From contig ML677335.1 in the NCBI GenBank assembly GCA_007922305.1, positions 39,980,887-40,044,886 on the forward strand: a DNA stretch of 64,000 nt, given 5' to 3'. A program made the position numbers and the translations under genes. Of the stretch, positions 50,311-62,609 are shown one piece after another (within the stretch, counting starts at the first letter, position 1; the number at the start of each line of letters is the position of its first letter). This DNA is from Dermatemys mawii. Taxonomy: Eukaryota; Chordata; Testudines; Dermatemydidae. The notes below the pieces were generated by a model. That model made no database searches, was not told where the DNA came from, and saw nothing but the letters and a program-made list of their open reading frames with translations.

Positions 50311-53204
50311 TCTGATTTCTATTTTATTATTAGTCTATAGTTCTCAGGGCCAAATCCTGCTTGCCAAATCCATACTAACTCCTATTGACTGATATGGTTG
50401 TTTATGAAAAATGTGAGCTAAATGTGTCTCTGTATAAATACATATTATACATAAATCCCTTGATAGTAAATATTAACAAAGGATACTATTTTAAATTTTC
50501 AAATCAGAAACATTTTAATCATCCTGAGATATTTTTCTAGTTAAGACATCTGCTTAAGACTATTTTAATCAAACCGCAATGCTGTATAAAACCTCTTGTT
50601 TCTCCTCTCTCATGTTCTGCTCAGCTTCTCAGAGATTTCTTCAGATTTCTTACATTTATAAGCTATATATTAGTAAATCATCAACATATCATCAGGAAGG
50701 ATCATCTGTTAGAGATTCCTTCCAGAAGGAAACATGGGACTCAATAACTGAACTTCACAGAGATAAAAAAAGAACTGTGGACAGACAGATACAGTAAACA
50801 GACAGACAAACAGATAATTTAAGTTGACAGGCCATCTTGGACTCATTAGACATACTGGTTTGATTAGCAATTACAATGACTTTTTTTAAACTTAGCTGAA
50901 TACCTTGGCAAACATACCCTTGATTTTTTTTTTAGCTTCAATACTAAGTGGCATAGCTCCAAAGAAAGTGGCAGATTATTATATTAAATAATTTGATTCA
51001 ATATGTATGATTATTTTCCACTGGGATGTAAATGGTAATAAGAGATGTGACATGGGTTGTTCTGTGGACCTAGTTTTGTGTATCATTTTCTGCTAAGCAT
51101 TCTTCTAAGCCCCCAATTTCAAATGAAGACCCACTTAGAATTATAGAAAATGTGATGAGTGTGAAATAGTTCTTGTGTCCTCATACTGCTTCCTGCCACG
51201 TCCATTCACATATGATTGCCCAATCTTTGTACTCTGCCAGGCCACTGAAAGCATTCCAATTCAAGCAGCTGGTATGGAAAGAGATGTTTCATATTTTGAG
51301 ACTCTCTGCTGAGTCACAGGTACTGGGGACACTGATGTAACCCCACTTGTTAAATAGATTAACACAACAAATAGGACAGAGTCTTTTTTCAACTTTTCTT
51401 CTGGCTCCATTTTTTCTGCATGCTCATTTAAAATCTATTCATTGTTATGAAAGCAGAAATGGAAATGTAGGCAGAGATATGTAACCATGTTTACGAGCCT
51501 CCCTAAAATCTTGTAGTCTGGGTCTTATAGCTCATGCCCTCTTCTTAGCACAATACATTTACATTTCTAGGTACAAATCTAAAAATGCCTTCTTTTCCCT
51601 TCCCATCCCTATTTTTTAAAAAGTTTTTACTGTTTTGTTTTAGCGCAAAAGTGGAAGCTGTTACTGTCCAAATTCTTGCCTAAGAAAATGAGTCTGATCA
51701 GTGAGGTATTCAAATTGCAGTGACTTCCCATGTTCCACAGAATATACAGGCTGTGAATTACTAAGCAAACATTCCACATGGAGCAACATGAGATGGCAGA
51801 AGTGCTGAAAAAAATCAGTGAGCTTCGGTAAATTATGACCTTTTATTTCCACACAAGCTCTATTGTGGAAAATTAGTCATGAAATTTTGGGGGTGATTTC
51901 ACTTGTGAGAAATGCATTGTTTTCAATCATACATAAAATGCTTGCCATCTTAAAGTCTTTGATAACTTAATGCCATGCAAACTGCACAAAAGTTGTCTTT
52001 TGACAGATGGAGCATTTAAAAAAAAAAGTTTAAACAATTAAGTGAAAAAGCACTTAGATGGCGGAAGTGGGCTGGGAGTCTTTTATGTTCCATACTGAAC
52101 AATATAGATACTGAATATACAAAAGCAAATTATTTCAGTTGATTGCAAAAGTAATAGCAGGGTATATTCTGCACAGTAGCTCAAAAATATTGGGATTTGG
52201 AAGGATTAGAGCAGTAGATGGAAGTCTGGCTGATTCTGAAGTGCTGATGCTAGAGTTGTGGTTTACTCGTTTGTTGTCCTGTAAACCTTCTAGCATGCTC
52301 TCCTTTTGCATGTCACAGCACTCCACAGTTTTTACTAGATTGGATAAGCCTTGAATTTCTTTGTTATTATGCACGTGTGTTGTGTGTTTCAGTATATGAT
52401 GTAAAAGCAAGAATATTCTAGTTGTAGACAATATTGGTATGGTACCTAAGTAAGAAAGCAAATATTCATCCCCTGCTTGGAGTTAAGGTAGAATCTGCTT
52501 AACTAACTCAGATGCTGGTGGAAACAGAAGCATGTCAATTATACACATTTTTCAATATCAGAGTTTCAGAGGTATGCATCATGCTGGGGGATATTAATTT
52601 ATGCTCTATGACTTGTTTTAAATATAAGCCATGTACAAATCCTCAAGTCATTAAAAAAAAGGCAAAATTAACTCATGGGATCCAAAAGTGAGCAAGGAAA
52701 CAGTCTGAAGTGAATAAGAGGACTCACAGTGGATCATTCATGCTAGCAGACTGTCGTGAGTAGGCTTGCAAATAGCATCAGATATGCTGTTTAAACAGAC
52801 TTGGTGTGTCATTTATCCAAGGTTACAGTCACTGAACCTCTGCATCCATTCTCTGGCAGTAATCCCAATTAGGTAGGCATAATAATAGTGATTTCTCCTG
52901 CATTATAGAAATGTTCCAGGTGGTCCTAAAGTGCATTGTCACATTTATAGAAAGTTCTCTGAGGGGGAAAAAACATGTCACTCTTCTGCCAATCTTTATT
53001 CAAAGTACTCTTGGGAAGAAAGAGGATTTCCTCTTTACACATAGGACAGGTTTGATTTATTACAGTAAAATCCCTCAGTCAACTCACTGTACTTCTGGTA
53101 GGGTACAGCTGATCCAGTGTACATGGACTCCACAGCTAGAAATTAAGCCTAATTAAATCCCTATACTGTCCATTCACCATATACTATCTATTACACCAAA
53201 TTTA

Positions 53205-53710
53205 AGATACCCTTTAAAAGAGCTGGAAGCAGCTGGCTAGAAGTCATGAGATCTGGGTTCTATTCCCAGTTGTGCTGCTGCCTCTCTCAGGTCTGGTCTA
53301 CACTTAAAAATGAGATTGGCCTACTGACATCATCCAGAGTTGTAAAAAATCTTGCACCCTGAGTACCATGGGTAGGTTGACCTAACCCCCAGTGTAGATG
53401 CAGTTAGACTGATGGAAGAATTCTTCCACTTATCTACCTGCCTCTTTGCAGTTAATCCTCAGTGGTTTGCGGTTAATCCTCAGTGCGGATTAACTACATT
53501 GAAAGAACAACCCCTACTGCTGATGCAGAAAGCATCTGCGCTCTGATGCAATAGCAACACAGCTATGATGGCTATAGCGTAAACATATCCAGAGTGTAAC
53601 TGGAGGCTGGTGAAGCCTCTCTGTGCCTGTTTAAAATGGGGATAATATTTAGTCACTTTTGTAAAGCTTCTTGAGATCTAGAGATGAAAAGGGCAATATG
53701 TAATACCATT
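53205..53710 (+). mobile_element. MIR/CORE-SINE relic split by a MITE
   Basis: The left part (CATGAGATCTGGGTTCTATTCCCAG...CTGCTGCCTCTCTCAG) and the right part (CCTCTCTGTGCCTGTTTAAAATGGGGATAATATTTAG...GAGATCTAGAGATG) are successive sections of one sense MIR. The MITE at 53282-53595 separates them. Confidence 0.7.
53282..53595. mobile_element. MITE with internal palindromes, nested in the MIR
   Basis: GTCTGGTCTACACTTAAAAA at the left end, GGTTGACCTAACCCCCAGTG and the perfect palindrome GAAGAATTCTTC in the centre, and a right part ending GCGTAAACATATCCAGAG. This matches an abundant reptile non-autonomous element rich in inverted repeats. A partial duplication of TTTGCGGTTAATCCTCAGTG-type sequence is present near 53450-53485. 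The superfamily is not assigned. Confidence 0.6.
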
Positions 53711-53734
53711 TCTACACTTGGAGGTTTTTGCCAG

Positions 53735-53840
53735 TATAGAAATACCAGCAAAACCTCTAGTATGAATGCAGTTATAGCAACATAAAAGTGCTTATACCAC
53801 TGAAGAGCACTTCTTTTATTAGCACAGCTGTGTATCAGGG
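53735..53840. mobile_element. Fragment of a second palindromic MITE
   Basis: TTTTTGCCAGTATAGAAATA, CCAGCAAAACCTCTAGTATG and AAAGTGCTTATACCACTGAA resemble a related element with GCCGGTATA-type inverted blocks. The ends are eroded. Confidence 0.45.
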
Positions 53841-54139
53841 ACGGGTTGTGGGCAGCCTGTGGGCATAAAGTGAACTGCTCAGTATTGGGGCTGGATGTCA
53901 GAAATCAGTCCAGTGCCAGGCCAGGTCAAAATTGCAAAATCAGAGTCCATTACCAAATAGAGAGCATAAGGCAAGAATCTGGGTTGGGGTAGGCCAGAGT
54001 CTTTCATTGGTGTTGGCAGCAGTCTTAAGCCAAATACAGTAAACCAGGATCAGGTTTGAGGTCCAAGTCTAAATTGGGAGCCAGAATTCTAGAATCAAGT
54101 CAAGTTGCAGCAAGGAGTGGTAAGAGCAGGTCTAAGGCA

Positions 54140-54720
54140 GAAGCACATTGGAGGACTGTGTTGCTCAGACAATAAACCAGAAATGGCTTTCTGGTTTATA
54201 CCGGAAGTGCCAAACAATCAGAATGGGAGAGACTCTCCTGGGAAGCAGTGACTCTGAAAAAGATGTAGGGGTCGTGGTGGAGAATCAGCTAAACATGATC
54301 TCCCAGTGCAATGCTGTGACCAACTGGTCTGATACAATTCTAGCATGATGGACTCAATCTGTTTAGTTTAACAAAGAAAATGTGAAGGGGTGACTTGATG
54401 GCAATCTATAATTATCTCTAGGGGAACCAAGTATTTACTAATGGACTCTTCAGTCTAGCAGAGAAAGGTATAACACAAACCAATGGCTGGAAGTTGAAGC
54501 TAGACAAATTTGTAACAAGTGAGAGTAATTAAACATTGGAAAAACTTAGCAAGTGTCATGGTAGATTTTTGGTCACTGACTATTTTAAATCAAGACTGGA
54601 TGTTTTTCTAAAAGATCTGTTCTAGGAATTATTTTGGGGAAGTTCTATGGCCTGGGTTGTACAGGAGGTCAGACTACATGATCATTATGACCCCTTCTGG
54701 CCTTGGAACCTGTGAACCAT
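54140..54720 (+). mobile_element. CR1 LINE 3' portion (older subfamily)
   Basis: GGAAGCAGTGACTCTGAAAA with GTCGTGGTGGAGAATCAGCT encodes the end of ORF2. GAAGTTGAAGCTAGACAAAT, TTTTTCTAAAAGATCTG, GGAAGTTCTATGGCCTG and CCCCTTCTGGCCTTGG are the 3' UTR. It ends near 54720. There are deletions and substitutions throughout. Confidence 0.85.
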
Positions 54721-57700
54721 GAACAGGTTTAGAAAAATCTAAGAACTCCAGATGGTACCACAGCAGCCCCAATACAACCTTCTCAACAGCTGTTCCTAAA
54801 TGGAAGATTAGAGGGTGGTGAGACTGTTAGCATCATTGGAGAGTTAACTGGACACAAGCCTATAAATTACTCATTTGAGGGAAGCTGATATATTGCCTTC
54901 CTGAAGGGGGATATTGGACAGTCTCTCCAATAATGGACCCAACATCCTTTTGTTATAATGACTCTTGTTGTAAGTCACAATCTGAAATGTACCCAGTCTA
55001 GAGCCACAGAGAGCAAGACATGCTGAAATTCAAGTGCAGATGATGATACCTTGCTATCATCATAAATATCTGCTGCCAAGGATCTAGCCAGTTCAGTCAG
55101 CATCCAATCAATTTTGTATACTACTAAGTAGACTGAAGATCACTCATAGTGGGAAATACTCACCTCTACTTCCAAGACAGCCCAAGTTCATCAAACACTC
55201 TACCATTTTAAAAAAATTAAGGTTGGTTAGATTTTATTATGATATATTATTTACCATTACATAAGATTTTATGACTGGTTTGTCATTAAATGCTGTAGAT
55301 TCTGTCAGTGAGCAAGTGTAAGCGAGATGTGATACTAGTACTTCAACACTTCTATAGAGGGAACATTCCTGCTGAAGGAATGATACTTGCAGAGCTCTTC
55401 AGGCTAACCATGTAAAATCTATTATTATGTGGTAGACGGAATGCCATTTTAACAATTGGGCAAGAATGTAGGCATCCAAGTGACTATATCTGAAGCATAG
55501 GTGATAAAAGCTAAGCACACATGAAAAGGCTGTCCCCCTTGATCCTCTGTACATTCATGGTAAAGCTTTAGATTTAGGAAGAAAAACATAGTGGGCATTC
55601 TTCAGTCTCAAGAGAGAGATATCATTACTAAAGACCATCTGAACAGGATTAATTTTAAAATGGGGTGCACTTTCCATAACCACATGAATAGAGATATTTC
55701 AAGCTGCCTAATAAGAGTATACTTACAGGTCAGGAAACTGGTCAGTGCTACAGAGAGGTTTTATAATGAAAATCTGTTTCATAACAAATAACTGAAGGAG
55801 AACAGAGGCAGGTAAAAATAATAACTGTAATTCCACATGCTTGCAATAAAAATCCGTTAAGCAGGAACTTAAAAGCATCAGTGCATAATATTTTTTAAAA
55901 AATACTACTCAAGCTTTGACTGTCACATGATGTGATACAGTATACCAACTGTATCTCTGTTGAAAATGAATTAGTGAGTGGTTCAGCAATAGCTAAATTT
56001 TTATAACGTCTGATAAAGGTATATTTCCCGATTAGCTCTGATTGCTTTGCCATGTAATGTAGACCCCTGATCTGAAAGTCCTGAAGCAGACGAAAATAGG
56101 GATTTTTGCCTATATCAGGACTATGGTTTTAGGTTCAAAGTAGTGTCAGACAAACTGCATTTTGTGGTATATTCTTATGTTTTTCCATTATCCCTTTCTG
56201 CCAGAGGAGTTCCTGGGCCTGATCTTGGCATCAGACATGGAGCAGCATATTACATGTTACAAAGGTTTAGAAAATGCAAGTAATTTTTGAAGTTAAAATG
56301 TCATGTTCTGATTTGGTAGCATTTTACATCCTCATTTCACAGGTGTCAATGACTACATCAGATGTAAGACAGGGGAGAGTCAGATCATTTGTTTCTTGTT
56401 TCCTCTTAAGTATTAAAAATAAATAAAAGGCCAGACTCTGTTCTCTTAATAGATGTAGATGGGTCGTCTTTGTCCAATAATAATTGAAATTATTATATAA
56501 ATTATCAGCTGAGTTCTGCTCAGTTCAGGAGCCCAAGAGAGAGAATGCAAAGGTAGCTTTTCACAATCTATTGCCCTTCTCTCCTACCTCAGAGAGGGGA
56601 GTATAATAAAATTAAGGACATGCTTACATGAATAGGGATGGACTTAAGTACGTGCATAAAAGCTTTGCTGAATCAGAACCTGATTAAGTCAAGTTTTGTG
56701 TGATATTACATAAGTCATAAAAAGTGAAAGCACATCACAATATAGTTTAATCTAGTTTATTTAGGGAGCATGTTCAGCAAACTTGGTATATATAAAAAAA
56801 GGCTAGTATATCCAGTCTCTGATGAGAATCATAGATAGTTTTCACTGGAACAAAGTGATCCTGATATGTTTGAATAGGGAAAGTATAAACATTTGGTACT
56901 ACCAAAGTCCCCTCACCTTACGAAGATAGAAGACAGGTAGTCTCATCAAGCACCCCACTGTGTTTCATTTCCAACTATATTGTACTGCTACTATTGTGCA
57001 GAGAGAGGATGGTCAGTAGACAAAGGCATGACTGGAAGACTAAGCAGGAAGTTAGAAAAGAGACTAAAGCATATGTATTTGATATAAATATTATAATTTT
57101 AAAGAGACATCTACATCAATATTTGCCATATTTCATTAATTTACTTGACAAAGTGAACACAATATATTCAGAGAATGCTGAATGGAATTTTCAGTTCATT
57201 CTCTCTGATTTATTATGACAGACTAGGTAGGGTGATTCCCTCCCCCCTCCAAGTTCTTTATATTTCTTCCAGTAAAAATGGATATAACTTTCCCCAGAAA
57301 TGAACAGCTGAGACGTTTGTATTTCATATTGGCTTCTCTGAAGGAGGCACAAGTAAAGAGAAAGGAGATCTGTTTTACGGAATCTTGTTTGGAATGGAGC
57401 TGTTTTCATTTACAGTGCAGTTTACATGGATTAACAGTGTGTTCTTAATCATCTTACTTCAGGAATCTGGATGTTTTAGTTATCCTTTTTCTTTGTCTTA
57501 CCCCACTGTACATTTGGTGGTATTGATTTAAGGACTTTTTGTCAGAATTTTAATTTGTTTTGTAAGGAACCAGTGCCTCTCTCAAAGATAATATAACCAA
57601 GTGAACAAATACACACAAGTGAACAAATTCCATCCCTGATCATGCAAAGGGATTCACCCATGCAGAGCCCTATAGTTCTGTAATGTATATTATTTTTATA

Positions 57701-57839
57701 ATGCTAATAGTAATTTTGTGATTGGAAATTCTGAGGAAATGAGAGGTGGTGAATTGGGCTATGTTCTTGTGAAAACAATGAACCCCTAGAGGCATAGAGA
57801 ATCTGTGTAAAGGGAGTCTCTAACTCTAGCTGCTTGGCT

Positions 57840-58560
57840 CCTTCAGTCTCCAAGTAACCCTTTGCTCTTTCCACTGCTTCTGCCCCTAGAAGACAGCCAA
57901 AACAGCTTCATCCAAGTTTGAACTCCAATAGGGAGGTCTTGCAAGAACTGCTCTAAAATAATTAGGTCCATGGCTTTCCCCAGAGAGTTTGTCTCCAGAG
58001 TTCCCTACCAATCACCCAGGTACTGCAGCCTCTGGGCTAGCACACAGGGTTGTGCTCCCTAAAGAAATGACTCAATGTGGAACATATACCAGTATGCTTC
58101 TGGTGTCAGTCCTAATCTAACATGGCTGTTTTCAGCTGGAGGTACAAGTTTGACTGTGGGCCACTCAAAGCTCTATAACCAGCTTGAGCCTCCCCAATGA
58201 GAAATGGTGTTATGTCAACTGTTCAAGTGGAATCTTTTCAATCCTAGTACTGGAAATATCTCTAGTTGCTGTAAAAATTGCTCCAGTTGTTGATGTTGAG
58301 ACTCCTGATACTGCTGCTGGGTGGCAAACTGTACTCCAGACTGCTTTTGTTGACTTTTCAAAAGTTGCGGGGGGAGCATTTGAGTCTTGCTGTCCTTTGA
58401 GAACAAGTGGAACTTCTCTATTCACTGTTACTCTTTTAGTTTCCGTTTCCTTCCTGGGTGGGCAGAGGTCATGAATCCTGCCAAGGACACCAGTTGCAGA
58501 GGAATTGCCTCCTGCTGAGTGCCCCTTTGTGGCCAGGAGTCGGTTTGCAGGCACCCTTCC
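57840..58560 (-). pseudogene. Decayed Gypsy-type gag with a SCAN-like segment
   Basis: On the minus strand, 58406-58215 encodes a glutamine-rich coiled-coil-like stretch (QQQYQESQHQQLEQFLQQLE), as at the N terminus of Gypsy Gag proteins. Further on, 57984-57904 encodes AMDLIILEQFLQDLP followed by GVQTWM, which fits the helical signature of the SCAN domain (LIxLEQFLxxLP). Stops and frame changes lie between the two, so no protein is made. The SCAN domain of vertebrate zinc-finger proteins is thought to derive from the capsid of Gmr1-like Gypsy elements, and such Gag copies occur in reptiles. The LTR upstream on the minus strand (58590-58928) supports one element. Confidence 0.6.
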
Positions 58561-58589
58561 TCAGTTATCCCTGTCTTGCGGGGCCCAGA

Positions 58590-58928
58590 AGAACTCCATG
58601 CAGTCTCTCTTGTGGCTAACAGTGCCTCCACCTGGGGCTGGTTTAATAACAGGAATAATTCAAACAATCCTCAGAATCCCAAAATAAAGTCCATGACCAT
58701 AGCACAAATGTTCATACTTAGCCCTGGTTCTTCTGTCATACACAGATTTATTCTGTTCCAGTCTATGCCACCTAAAGCCACCAGACCCAATCATCTGGGC
58801 CTGACTTCCTTCTCCTGTCAGCTCCATCCTGCAGCTTCCTGCTTCTCCATATAAGGAAGCCCCTCGTGCAACCCAGGGTTAGCTAACCTCAGCTATCCAG
58901 TCCTTAGGGGGCGAGTCACCTTGTTACA
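58590..58928 (-). mobile_element. LTR of the minus-strand Gypsy element (approximate)
   Basis: Read leftward it starts TGTAACAAGGTGACTCGCCC, then has a TATA-like CTTATATGGAG near 58850 and an AATAAA near 58745. The 3' limit before gag is a guess. No second LTR or target duplication was identified. Confidence 0.5.
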
Positions 58929-61629
58929 GATCCTTTTGCAGGACAAGGACTTCACATGCAACGAAATTGCATTGATTTATTAGAGCAATTTCATCATTGG
59001 TGTAATTCCACCGAAGACACTGATATTACAGAAATAGGATGAATTTAGTCTCCATGAACACTTAACAATAACAGAGATATCTGAAATACTCAACCCATCC
59101 TTGGTTCTTTTTCAAAAATATAGAGAATCGAATTAATTTGTTAAATTAATATTATGAGAAATGATATCAAAGCTTTAATTCAATCTTTAATTCAGGTTAA
59201 AAATCATGGCCCAAATTCTGGGATGCATCCAAGTCATGGCAAGAAAAATTGAAATCTTACTGTTACTTATAAAATATATTTTTACTTGTGTTACTAATTG
59301 TTGAAAGGAAAATAGTTTTTAAAATCTAATTTACTTTTGACCTATTTGTGGTGGTGGTTTTACATTTCTGTGTTACTCAAAGAAATTTCATTGCTCCATT
59401 TATATAGCCAAGTTCAGTGTCTTGTTCTAATGCACTAGCCACTGCTCTCCTTTGATTATCTGATTCACTCAGACCCACATAGTATCCCTTTGAAGTCAGT
59501 TATACTCTGCATGAGTGCTGGCATCTATCTGTGTGGATAAAATCGCAGGATCAGGAGCTATGACATAGTGCCATAGAGCTTGGGTTTTCAGCACTGCAAG
59601 GTAAATTTTTTAATTGGAAAAAGAAACTTCAATTGAAACTTGAAAGTATAATACAACAAAGTAATTTTGATTAATACTGTGTTAGATTTTGGCACTTTTT
59701 TAAAAATTAAAACCTATATTTCAGACTAAATTTCTTGGTAATGTCTCTTAAAGTATACTCCTGTCAAAGCAAATCTGTTAGCTCAGATTCTGAATTACTA
59801 CAACGTTATTTTACTATCAATCAAATCTAACTGAATTCAAAACACTTTCAATATGTTGGCTTTTTAAAAATTTTTACTGTATGGAAAAAAAATGGGTGGT
59901 GCAAGGAAAGGGAATGATTATAGGCCCAGAAAGGGGAAGCTGTAAATCTTCAAATCAGATACAGGACAGATTGGAACAATGTGGGTTTTTCCAGTGTTTC
60001 AAAGATAATGTACCTAATAATTCTCCTTGGGCAAGAAGGGAATCTGTTTTCAATCAATCTCTCTCCTGTGCAAAAGAATCACTTATGTTAAAGGGAGAAT
60101 TTTATTTATGTATGTAGGTATGTATGTATTTATTCTGAAAGATTCCCTATCCCAATTGCTCTGAATTGTATCTGACAACTAGTACAATATAAGAAAAAGC
60201 AAAGATGCAGGAGACAGATAATGAACTTGTGTGTGTAAGGAATACATAGTTTTGATGCATTCTGCCACTTTTGCATGATCCCAGTCCTTGTGCTAATATA
60301 TAAGAAATCTATGTTCCTGTTTCTCCACTGCCTTGAGCCTTACGTAGTCCTATATACCAGGGTAAAGTGGGTGTAAAATGCTACTGAATCAGAATTATGA
60401 CACTTTATGCATGACTAAATGACTGTCCGAGCTGCAAAGCAATTGATAATCTAACCTAATTCCTGAGTTTCTGGCGTAGTAGTACACCTCCATATTGCAA
60501 CCAAGTTGGCTGATGGCTTTACAGCCAGTATTTGGTCTTCAGTTTGCTCTTATAAAATGTGGAAGCTTATTAAAAACATAAAAAAATACTGTTCTATGAG
60601 TTAAAGTATGTCTTCAGTCCCACCTTTCATCCAGGAAGATTTTTTTTTTTTTGCAAGAAATTAATATTGTTCTGTGGAATTGCCCCTGGAAGTCTTTGCA
60701 GAGCATTGGAATCTGAAGTGTTAAGGACTGTAAAAAGCAATAATATGCAGTTACCTAAACAAAGAAATTTTTCTGTTGCCATAAATATTATACCAGTTAG
60801 ACAAGATAAAAAATGCAACTCCTAAATAGGGATGGGCAAATAAGTCCCACTTACTGTGACTCTTAGGATCAAAGTTACTTATTTTTTGCTTTTATTTTTC
60901 ATTTTCTTGTGCCTTGACAATTTGGGGTGCTTTTGGGGTATAGATGCAGGGAGAGTGCCTGAATACCACAAGAAAACTACTACTTCCAATGCCATTACTT
61001 CAATTTGGCAGACTCAGGAGGTTCAGAATTCACAAATAACGTTTTGTTAAGCATCAAGAACGACTGTATCCAAACACAACCTCTGAAACTTTTGAAGTTT
61101 GCTCATCACTAATTTGTAAGTTTTTAGCTTATGAACTAGGTTCACCCAAATATTTTACGTGGTGGAAAATCTTAAATCTGTCCTTCACTGGCAGAACCCC
61201 AAGAAAGATCAGCAGTACAAACACCACGTGGCAAATTTTGCTGCAAAACCGTTATGACAAGCTGTAGTGGGATTTACAAAACTGAGCATATGCAGCATGG
61301 AGAGGTGAGTCTTCCCCATGTACAGACAGCCAGGCTGACTACATCTCCAGCATTGCTGCCAGAACTCCCACTCATGGGGTCTTGCAAACAGAGGTGGGAA
61401 CAATAAGAAAATCAAGCCCAACTATTAAGGAAAGAGAACAGAGAGAGATAGGGAGGCAGAAAAGCCTGGAGAGGGGTGGGGTTACAGCCCCATTCCAGGC
61501 TGCCTCTAAATAATCTGACAGAGAGGCAAAGAGTGCAAACCTGAATTTAGGGGCTTCTAGTCTCATTTTAGGTTAAGCTGATAGAAACCAGTTAGATAAG
61601 CTGGAAGGGAGATATGATTATTCTCTATA

Positions 61630-61700
61630 AATGTGTTAGAGCACCAGTTCTTAACTGGGGGGTCCGCGGTCCTCTGGGAGTCCGTGAATCCTTTCAGGGG
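61630..61700 (+). mobile_element. Possible hAT terminal fragment
   Basis: CACCAGTTCTTAACTGGGGG with GTCCGCGGTCCTCTGGGAGT and CCGTGAATCC resembles the left end of a hAT-type element (CAGTGGTTCTCAACTTGGGG). No matching right end was found. Confidence 0.4.
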
Positions 61701-61833
61701 GACCTCAGAGCCCCGTGGCTGAAACCTGATGCCCTGAGCCCCAGCACAGAAGATGGGAGTGGCCCTAAATGAGACACCACTCAGCAGCTGGACTCAGAGA
61801 AGCTAACAGACTTCTCAGATTTCCATGTGCAGC

Positions 61834-61851
61834 AAAAAAAAAAAAAAAAAA
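61834..61851 (+). repeat. Poly(A) run of 18
   Basis: An A homopolymer. Confidence 0.9.
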
Positions 61852-61912
61852 TCCAACAAGACTTTGAAATGGGCCTTCAAACAAGTAGCAGTGATAGATG
61901 ATGAGGAAGTGG

Positions 61913-61928
61913 ACACACACACACACAC
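61913..61928 (+). repeat. (AC)n microsatellite
   Basis: Eight AC units. Confidence 0.9.
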
Positions 61929-62084
61929 CCCCCGCCCTGAAGGCTGAATAGCAACATTATTTTGCCATTAAGAGAGACTTGTTCTATTGCATAGACCAGG
62001 GCAGGCAGACACAAGAGCTACAGATGCAGTTACTAGTGCCCCAGTATATCATTGCAAGATCCTGCATTTTGCACATCCAATCCC

Positions 62085-62605
62085 ATATTCATATTGGGAA
62101 AAATGAGACACTGTCTAGGATCCTGGCCTGATGCTTTTGGCCAGGGGTCCTTAAACAAGCCAAGAAGTTCTGTGCATCATGTCCCAAATACCAACTAATG
62201 GCCCCCAAGAGAGTTCCATGAGCTTTATTAATATCCTTTCTCTGGGCGGAGACCCACTTTGAATCAATAGGCCACCTAGAGAAGAGTGCCTTGAAACACA
62301 ACATGATAACAAGTACATTCTGTACATGACCTGATACCCAAAAGTCATATGACTCCAGTCAATGAATGCCAAGACTATCACTAATGAGCTACTGAAGGTT
62401 TTTGTGTGGGTAGAGATTCTCAAAGAGATCCTGCCAGACCAGAGAACAAATTTCATGATGATAGGGCTTTGGCCTGCTGAAAATCAAAGCATTATGCACA
62501 TCAGTGCACGATCCACAGGTGGATGTTCTAGTGAAAAGATATAATGAGATGCTAAACAGAATGCTCCAGAAATTCATTACCCAGGACCCTCAACATTGAA
62601 ACCAA
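62085..62605 (+). pseudogene. Gypsy-type pol fragment: integrase zinc-binding region and core
   Basis: In shifting + strand frames the translation shows, in order, the H2C2 integrase region (KNETLSRILA, FWPGV, then the CASCPKYQLMAPKRVP block near 62170-62215), a degraded segment in the usual place of the catalytic core (FESIGHLEKSALKHN near 62260), ELLKVF..KEILPDQRTNFM (62385-62455), and a diverged YHPQTDG-type motif followed by LNRMLQKFITQDPQH (near 62545-62600). At least two frameshifts and several stops make it dead. No LTR, protease or reverse transcriptase adjoins it. It ends where the CR1 begins. Confidence 0.75.
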
Positions 62606-62609
62606 GTAT

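Noticed and set aside
58184..58474. A + strand frame of 96 codons.
   Set aside because: It is the mirror of the minus-strand Gypsy gag.
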